Of a DNA stretch of 6,235 nt, positions 1 to 4,341 are shown in pieces. Both the position numbers and the translations under genes were made by a program. This DNA is from Pseudomonadota bacterium. Lineage in GTDB: Bacteria > Pseudomonadota > Gammaproteobacteria > Pseudomonadales > Cellvibrionaceae. Position 1 is the stretch's first letter; the number at the start of each line of letters is the position of its first letter. The stretch is taken from assembly GCA_023416875.1 (NCBI GenBank), contig JAEZGT010000375.1, positions 1-6,235 of the forward strand, written 5' to 3'. The notes below the pieces were generated by a model. The model worked only from the letters and a program-made list of their open reading frames with translations. It did not search any database and was not told where the DNA came from.

Positions 1-453
1 GATCTGTGCCTCGCGGTTGCGCACCTCTCCCGCCGCCACGCGCGTTTGTTTTTTGACGCTGGCGCATTGTGGGTGGAAGATCTGAACTCCGCCAACGGCA
101 CTTTCTTGAACGGACGCAGGGTTGAGCGCGCTCGTTTGCGCACAGGCGATGAATTGGCCTTCGACACATTGGTATTTGTGGTTAGCGGCGAAGAACTGGC
201 GGCACCCGAGTCTCCGGATGAAAAGACTTCTCTGCGTCCGGCTCTCAATGCGGATATCTCAGTGCCACATCCGCCTGTGCGGGAGATGAAGGCGAGCCGG
301 CAATCTCCGGAGCTGGCGGAGCCCCCAAAACCCGCATTGGATTCCAGAGATGAAGCCAATACGCCCACTGCATATAACGCTGCGGTTTTATGGGGTGGCG
401 TCCTCGTCGTTATCGTCCTGACAGCCTTAGCCATCTTCTATTTCGCCGCTTGA
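1..453 (+). CDS. FHA-domain protein with C-terminal membrane anchor (5'-truncated)
   Basis: The open frame enters from the left edge in frame 1 and ends at TGA 451-453, giving 150 residues of the C-terminal part; the true start lies outside the window (a TTG at 46 falls inside the domain and is not a credible start). Fragment residues 9-14 read LSRRHA and residues 25-38 read VEDLNSANGTFLNG. These are the two best conserved FHA blocks, with Ser10, Arg11, His13 and Asn32 at the positions that in this family shape and contact the phosphothreonine ligand. The domain closes near residue 61 (GDELAFDTLVFVV). A Pro/Glu-rich linker of about 60 residues follows, then a single hydrophobic helix at about 127-148 that reaches the last residue. 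This predicts a tail-anchored protein with a cytoplasmic FHA domain. No kinase or phosphatase is visible nearby, so the phosphoprotein partner is unknown. The FHA call is firm; the role is not. Confidence 0.88.
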   Translation, partial: DLCLAVAHLSRRHARLFFDAGALWVEDLNSANGTFLNGRRVERARLRTGDELAFDTLVFVVSGEELAAPESPDEKTSLRPALNADISVPHPPVREMKASRQSPELAEPPKPALDSRDEANTPTAYNAAVLWGGVLVVIVLTALAIFYFAA

Positions 454-493
454 CGAACAGCAGGTATTTTCCCTCAAGTAACTCCTCTGCTCG

Positions 494-526
494 CCGATAG
501 CTGTTGATCAGCATCGGAGGTTTTTT
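494..526 (+). terminator. Rho-independent terminator-like hairpin overlapping the next gene's RBS
   Basis: CCGAT (494-498) pairs with ATCGG (513-517), and GCTG (500-503) pairs with CAGC (509-512). The only irregularities are a bulged A at 499 and a 5-nt loop at 504-508. AGG and then six T residues (521-526) follow, so the form is that of an intrinsic terminator for the FHA gene, whose stop lies 40 bases upstream. Unusually, the 3' arm and the bases after it make up the Shine-Dalgarno GGAGG of the downstream gene, and the T tract fills the spacer before its ATG. It may therefore terminate, attenuate, or mask the ribosome site. The structure is read directly; its action is inferred. Confidence 0.7.
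516..520 (+). promoter_or_regulatory. Shine-Dalgarno GGAGG inside a hairpin arm
   Basis: GGAGG lies 8 nt before ATG 529, an ideal spacing, and this fixes that start. Its first two G residues are paired with CC 494-495 when the hairpin forms, so folding would partly hide the site. Confidence 0.75.
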
Positions 527-528
527 GC

Positions 529-1803
529 ATGTTGCCCAAAGTTGCCACCTCGACATACCTGCCCAATTGCGCCAACCCCCGCACCAGTGCGCCGGCGCAA
601 CCCGCGACTACCCAGGTATTGGTTAGCGAGACCTATACCACTAGCACCCGAGTGGAAATTCGTGGCAATGCCAGCGGACCCGCCCTCGGCGGCACCAGCG
701 GTGTGCAGGCTTATCAGGCAGTGCAGGGGGCGGACGATGCGGTCAATCCGTTTGCCAAGACGATCTTGACGTTTATTGACGCTCAGCTCCGCCGCGATGT
801 GGCCGACGGTGCGTCCCCGGATGAACTTAAAAGTCGTCTCGAAGCGGGTTTGCGGGGGTTTGAAGAAGGGTATGGCGATGCCTTCCAACAACTATCGGAC
901 AGCGGGCTGCTAAGCGATGAGATTCTTAGCGAAATCGAAGGTACTCGCAGTCAGGTTTTGGCAGGTATCCAAAAACTAGCCGATGAACTCGGCGTCGAGA
1001 TCGATATACCTAAGGTGGAAACCGCTGCTCCGACTCCTACGGCGGTGGAATTGCCTCGACCTGAGATGCAAGCTCCTACACTAAATCCAGGCAAGGAGCT
1101 TATGTCGGCGGTACTGCGGGATATCGAGATTATCGAGCAGTACCAAAAGGCGAACCGCTCGGAGCCCACCTACCAACATCTGGGACGAGCCCGCCCCGCC
1201 CATAACCAGTCGTATGGCTACGCCATTGAAGAGAACCGCAATTTTTCATTGAAATTGCGCACTGCAGACGGTGATCTTGTCACTATCGGCGTGTCTGCCG
1301 CGCGGTCTGGCCAAGCTCAGTTTTCCTTCGATCCCGGCACAGGGAATGCTTCTCGTCTCCGTCAGGGCAGCGAGAGCTCCGGCCTGCAATTCGCAGTTGA
1401 AGGAGAGTTAGATGAAGGTGAATTGCGCGCACTGACAGATCTGCTGCAGCAGGTTGGCGACATTTCCGAGAGCTTCTTCCAGGGAGATATTGAAAGCGCG
1501 TTTCAGCTGGCGACCAAACTGTCTTTCGATAGCGACGAAATCGCAGCTTTCGATATGAGTTGGAACATGAGTGCCACCGAAGTGGCAGGTGTGGCGCAAC
1601 CGTTCGAGCGTCCAGCGGCTGATCTCTCCGCTCCTGCCCGCTTTGGAGGGTTTGTGGACAGTGTTAAGCGTGCGGGTGATCTGGCCGAGCAGTTGGGCCA
1701 GCCGCGCAGCCTTGTCGCCGATTTGCTTGACTGGATTACCAGTCAACAGCCACAGGACGCACGCAGTGCTCTCCTTGCTCCTATGGCCCGCGCAGTTCTC
1801 TAG
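529..1803 (+). CDS. DUF5610-like two-domain cytoplasmic protein of unknown function
   Basis: This encodes 424 residues, with ATG 529 supported by GGAGG at good spacing and stop TAG 1801-1803. There is no signal peptide or membrane helix. Residues 1-70 are low-complexity, rich in Thr, Ala and Pro. Residues 72-157 are helical and resemble the C-terminal part of DUF5610 as I remember that family (LRGFEEGYGDAFQQL at 108-122, then a GLLSDEI turn and a long helix ending KLADELG). A Pro-rich linker (161-187) follows. Residues 236-350 form a second unit: a beta-rich stretch (FSLKLRTADGDLVTIGVS), the segment FAVEGELDEGELRALTDLL, then SFFQGDIESAFQLATKLSFD and a closing beta-like segment. The last 55 residues are helical. 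I know of no biochemical function for either part. It follows an FHA gene by 75 bases in the same direction, but a terminator-like hairpin separates them. The coding call is strong; the DUF5610 assignment comes from memory of the pattern. Confidence 0.85.
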   Translation: MLPKVATSTYLPNCANPRTSAPAQPATTQVLVSETYTTSTRVEIRGNASGPALGGTSGVQAYQAVQGADDAVNPFAKTILTFIDAQLRRDVADGASPDELKSRLEAGLRGFEEGYGDAFQQLSDSGLLSDEILSEIEGTRSQVLAGIQKLADELGVEIDIPKVETAAPTPTAVELPRPEMQAPTLNPGKELMSAVLRDIEIIEQYQKANRSEPTYQHLGRARPAHNQSYGYAIEENRNFSLKLRTADGDLVTIGVSAARSGQAQFSFDPGTGNASRLRQGSESSGLQFAVEGELDEGELRALTDLLQQVGDISESFFQGDIESAFQLATKLSFDSDEIAAFDMSWNMSATEVAGVAQPFERPAADLSAPARFGGFVDSVKRAGDLAEQLGQPRSLVADLLDWITSQQPQDARSALLAPMARAVL

Positions 1804-1828
1804 CTGGACGATCTCACACCCACTTGTT

Positions 1829-1863
1829 TAAATGCCTGCCTTCCAGCTGAAGGCAGGCATTTA
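1829..1863 (+). terminator. Perfect 14-bp inverted repeat ending at the next start codon
   Basis: TAAATGCCTGCCTT (1829-1842) and AAGGCAGGCATTTA (1850-1863) are exact reverse complements around a 7-nt loop (CCAGCTG, 1843-1849). The A-rich left flank and T-rich right flank fit a terminator that could act in either direction, placed 25 bases after the stop of the DUF5610-like gene, although the T run is short (three T). The last base of the right arm is the A of the next gene's ATG. The only candidate Shine-Dalgarno for that gene (AAGG, 1850-1853, 9 nt before the ATG) is fully inside the stem. The repeat is certain; the terminator role is likely, and a role in translation control is inference. 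Confidence 0.75.
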
Positions 1864-2108
1864 TGATTTCTCTGATTCTCTATTCCACTGCAGGTTGCCA
1901 CCTCTGCGAACTGGCGGAAGCGCAATTGCAGCAAGCGCTGCCGATGTTCAATCTCAGCTGGCGTTGCGTTGACATTGCGGACTCACCCGAGTTGATGGAG
2001 CTTTACGGAGTGCGGATACCGGTCGTGGCAGAGCCGGGGTCCGGCAGGGAGATAGGTTGGCCGTTTGGACAGCCAGAGTTGCGTGCGTGGCTGGCGCAGC
2101 TTTCTTAA
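1863..2108 (+). CDS. Small glutaredoxin-fold protein (DUF836-like) with CHLC active site
   Basis: This encodes 81 residues, ending at TAA 2106-2108. The first strand (ISLILYST) leads straight into the redox motif C12-H-L-C15 and a helix, as in glutaredoxin-like proteins of the DUF836 group. The loop RIPVV contributes Pro53 at the expected cis-proline position. A third cysteine, Cys35, sits in the second strand. The C-terminal GREIGWPFGQPELRAWL replaces the Gly-Gly glutathione-binding motif of classical glutaredoxins, so glutathione use is uncertain; a thiol-disulfide exchange role is plausible but substrates are unknown. The start is secure because an in-frame TGA at 1848-1850 leaves no earlier ATG, GTG or TTG and the fold begins at once. 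It has no signal peptide, so it is cytoplasmic. It converges on slt, whose stop is 45 bases away. Confidence 0.9.
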   Translation: MISLILYSTAGCHLCELAEAQLQQALPMFNLSWRCVDIADSPELMELYGVRIPVVAEPGSGREIGWPFGQPELRAWLAQLS

Positions 2109-2122
2109 ACGCTGCGCTTTCT
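2094..2122 (+). terminator. Intrinsic terminator overlapping the glutaredoxin-like gene's stop
   Basis: GCGCAGC (2094-2100) pairs with GCTGCGC (2111-2117). Inside, TTT (2101-2103) can pair with AAA (2107-2109), and a short T-rich tail (TTTCT) follows. The stem begins within the last codons of the gene and the TAA stop lies in the loop region. The weak T tract lowers confidence in termination efficiency. Confidence 0.55.
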
Positions 2123-2142
2123 AAAACTCTGCTTCAGAAGAG
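2123..2142 (-). terminator. Possible weak terminator for slt
   Basis: Read on the minus strand just after the slt stop, CTCT and AGAG (or the overlapping TTCTG and CAGAG in a tighter pairing) can form a 4-5 bp stem followed by TTTT. It is short and would be weak, but it is in the right place and orientation, between the two convergent genes. Confidence 0.3.
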
Positions 2143-2153
2143 CTCCGGCCAAG

Positions 2154-4124
2154 TTACAGATATTGCTTTGTCTCCGCTTCGGATAGAAAGATGGTGGGCT
2201 GCCCCAGGCGATAACCATAAATCACCGAAAAACAAAGCACGTTCTGCACGTACTGGCGGGTTTCCTTGAAGGGAATCGTCTCGCTCCAAACGTCTACAGG
2301 CTTTTCCTTACCATGCGCGCTTAGCCAGCGATTCACCCGGTTGGGGCCGGCGTTATAGGCAGCGGCTGCAAGAATGCGGTTGCCGTTGAACGTCTGCAGC
2401 AGGTAGTTCAGGTAGTGTCCGCCCAAACGCATGTTGTGTTCTACATCGAGCAACTCCCGCGCACTGGCGTGACGGATGCCGGATTTTTTGGCGGTGTAAA
2501 CCGCCGTTTGCGGCATGATTTGCATCAACCCCATGGCTCCGACTGGCGATCGGGCAGACGCATCGAAGGCGCTCTCCTGTCGGGCGATAGCGTAAATCAG
2601 AGTCTGTTCCAGTTGTGTATCCTGGGCGATGCGCGCGATCTCGTCGCGATAGGCGAGGGGGAAGCGGACAGTGAGTTCATTCCACAAATTACCGTTGATC
2701 ATGGTTTGGATGCCGGTGGAGTACCAACCCCAATCCCGCGCCAGCTGGCCGATGGCGGCCACTTGTTTGTCATCCAACCTTCTCGATGCGTGTAGCAACT
2801 CGGCCCGGGCCTCAGTGGACGCACCGGTCAACCACAATTCATGTGCGCGCCGCACCACTGGAAGCTGCTCGACCTGACGGCGGAAGGCGTCATCCAGTGG
2901 TGTGGATTGATCAACCAGGGCGTATTGCTGCTTAAGTTTATCCGCTGACATAAAGCCGTAAAAACTGCGATTCTGGGCCAGTTCACGATAAATCTCTGCG
3001 GAGGTGGGGAAGCCCGCCAGCGGTTGCTTCAACTCCTCCTGGGCGCGGGCAGCCCAATAGCGCCAACGCTCATTTTGTCGCCCCTTGTCGTCCAGCAGCG
3101 CCAGTCGCTCGACAAAATGCCGCCAATCGCCTTCCGCGAGCGTCTCGCGCAGCAGGTCATCGAGAACACCCTCTTCACGCAAACTGTGCGAGTAGCTGAG
3201 CAGGGCTTGCGCCTCCGCGGTTTCGCCAGTGCGAATCAAGCGTTTGACGATAGTCAGCTTGGCGTCCTGCATGACATCTTCAGGGAAGAGTTGTTGCGCT
3301 TCATACATTTGCCAGTGCTGTAATGCGTCACGCGGCGCGGTACGAGCGAGTTTTTTCACTCCATAGGCGATGATGTGCTGGGTTGGGAGATCCTGGTCCT
3401 GAAAGCGTTGGCGCTGAGCGATCAACTTCGGGTTGCTGTGGACCTGTAGGTATAGGTTCGCTTTGGGTTTGAGTGTCTTGAGTTGATTCGCTAAATATTT
3501 GGCGAAACTGGTTTCACCCTGATTCATCGCCTTATCGAAACGGCTCCAGACGAGCGCTTCAGTCTGATGGCCGGCGCTGCGCCAAGACGTGAATACCGGG
3601 TCGCAAGGTTTGGGCTGGGATTTGCCTACATTCCACAGGGAAGCAACTTCCGTAAACGCGGTTTTATCACCTGTCTTAATCCGCGCATGCAGGGAATGGC
3701 AGTGCAGTTCCAGTGAAGTATTGTCCTCTGCGCTGTAGTAGCGGTTGAATTCTTTCCATTTCTCGCGGCTGGCTAAAAACTGCAGCAGGTTTGAGCGCAG
3801 GCGGCTCGCCAGAAACGAATCGGGATAGGTCTCTAAAAATTTGTCGATATCGGCAAGGGGCATTTCCGCAAAGCGATTGCGCAACTGGGAGAATTCCAAG
3901 TATTGCCGCAAAGGGTAATCGCCAAGCTTGTCCATGTGCCGCTTGAAATCGGCATTATTTTTTTGCGCCAGTGCCGCTTTGGCTTTTTGGTAGTGAAAGC
4001 GGTGGCTTGCCAACTCAGAATCGGGTTTGTTCGGCGCTTGTTGAGCGGATACCTGAAGGGATAGCAGGCATAAGCTGATGCCAGCAACCCACAAGTTTCG
4101 GCGAAACAGATCAGCAAACAACAT
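2154..4124 (-). CDS. slt: Soluble lytic murein transglycosylase, Slt70 type
   Basis: This periplasmic enzyme cleaves the MurNAc-GlcNAc bond of peptidoglycan, leaving a 1,6-anhydro end. With the start chosen here it has 656 residues, close to the 645 of E. coli Slt70 (from memory). Residues 1-27 form a signal peptide: two Arg at 8-9, a hydrophobic core, and VSA before the predicted cleavage. Residues 28 to about 495 are the helical superhelix, with Slt landmarks YPLRQYLEF (70-78), DWGWYSTGI (464-472) and FPLAYRDEI (488-496). The catalytic domain follows: the general acid is Glu517 in ARQESAF, then GLMQIMP (532-538), AAYNAGPNRVNRW (588-600) and PFKETRQYVQNVL (618-630), all intact. An in-frame ATG at 4167-4169 would add 15 residues before the signal peptide; I prefer 4124 because it gives a normal signal peptide, but neither start has a strong Shine-Dalgarno (AGAG lies 11 nt before 4124). 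It is divergent from uup. Confidence 0.96.
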   Translation of the reverse strand: MLFADLFRRNLWVAGISLCLLSLQVSAQQAPNKPDSELASHRFHYQKAKAALAQKNNADFKRHMDKLGDYPLRQYLEFSQLRNRFAEMPLADIDKFLETYPDSFLASRLRSNLLQFLASREKWKEFNRYYSAEDNTSLELHCHSLHARIKTGDKTAFTEVASLWNVGKSQPKPCDPVFTSWRSAGHQTEALVWSRFDKAMNQGETSFAKYLANQLKTLKPKANLYLQVHSNPKLIAQRQRFQDQDLPTQHIIAYGVKKLARTAPRDALQHWQMYEAQQLFPEDVMQDAKLTIVKRLIRTGETAEAQALLSYSHSLREEGVLDDLLRETLAEGDWRHFVERLALLDDKGRQNERWRYWAARAQEELKQPLAGFPTSAEIYRELAQNRSFYGFMSADKLKQQYALVDQSTPLDDAFRRQVEQLPVVRRAHELWLTGASTEARAELLHASRRLDDKQVAAIGQLARDWGWYSTGIQTMINGNLWNELTVRFPLAYRDEIARIAQDTQLEQTLIYAIARQESAFDASARSPVGAMGLMQIMPQTAVYTAKKSGIRHASARELLDVEHNMRLGGHYLNYLLQTFNGNRILAAAAYNAGPNRVNRWLSAHGKEKPVDVWSETIPFKETRQYVQNVLCFSVIYGYRLGQPTIFLSEAETKQYL

Positions 4125-4341
4125 ACGAAACGAAACTCTGGTTAAAACGAATATTGGGTACGGAGCCATTAACTTAACAAACTACTTTAAGCTTGTCCTC
4201 TAAATGAGGGCTGGGCACATTAAATAAAGTGTTGCTGAGTTTATCGGCTTTCGCCAGTAATAAGCCCAGATAAAGATTGAATCGGAGCTTCTTATTCGGG
4301 CAAGATGCCGCGCACTTTTCCGCTTTCCCTTTTTTATTCCA
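4125..4341. promoter_or_regulatory. Divergent slt/uup control region
   Basis: These 217 bases separate two genes transcribed away from each other, so promoters for both should lie here. The stretch is more AT-rich than the flanking genes. I see no convincing sigma-70 pair: candidates such as TTGCTG near 4232 followed by an AT-rich box near 4256 for uup, or the AT-rich TTTATTTAAT (4219-4228 on the minus strand) for slt, match the consensus poorly. I found no clear operator palindrome, riboswitch or RNA gene. The assignment rests on position. Confidence 0.5.
4315..4341 (+). promoter_or_regulatory. Pyrimidine-rich leader in place of a Shine-Dalgarno before uup
   Basis: Of the 27 bases before ATG 4342 only three are purines (G4322, A4336, A4341), so no Shine-Dalgarno is possible at normal spacing. 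The start itself is well supported by homology. Initiation may depend on ribosomal protein S1 binding the U-rich leader, or the mRNA may start close to the ATG. Confidence 0.5.

Noticed and set aside
508..891. A 127-codon minus-strand frame opposite the DUF5610-like gene
   Set aside because: It is antisense to a gene with a good ribosome site and plausible domain structure, and its translation is Arg/Gly-rich with no family resemblance.
2415..2795. A 126-codon plus-strand frame opposite the slt catalytic region
   Set aside because: It lies wholly antisense to conserved Slt motifs, so its openness reflects slt codon use.
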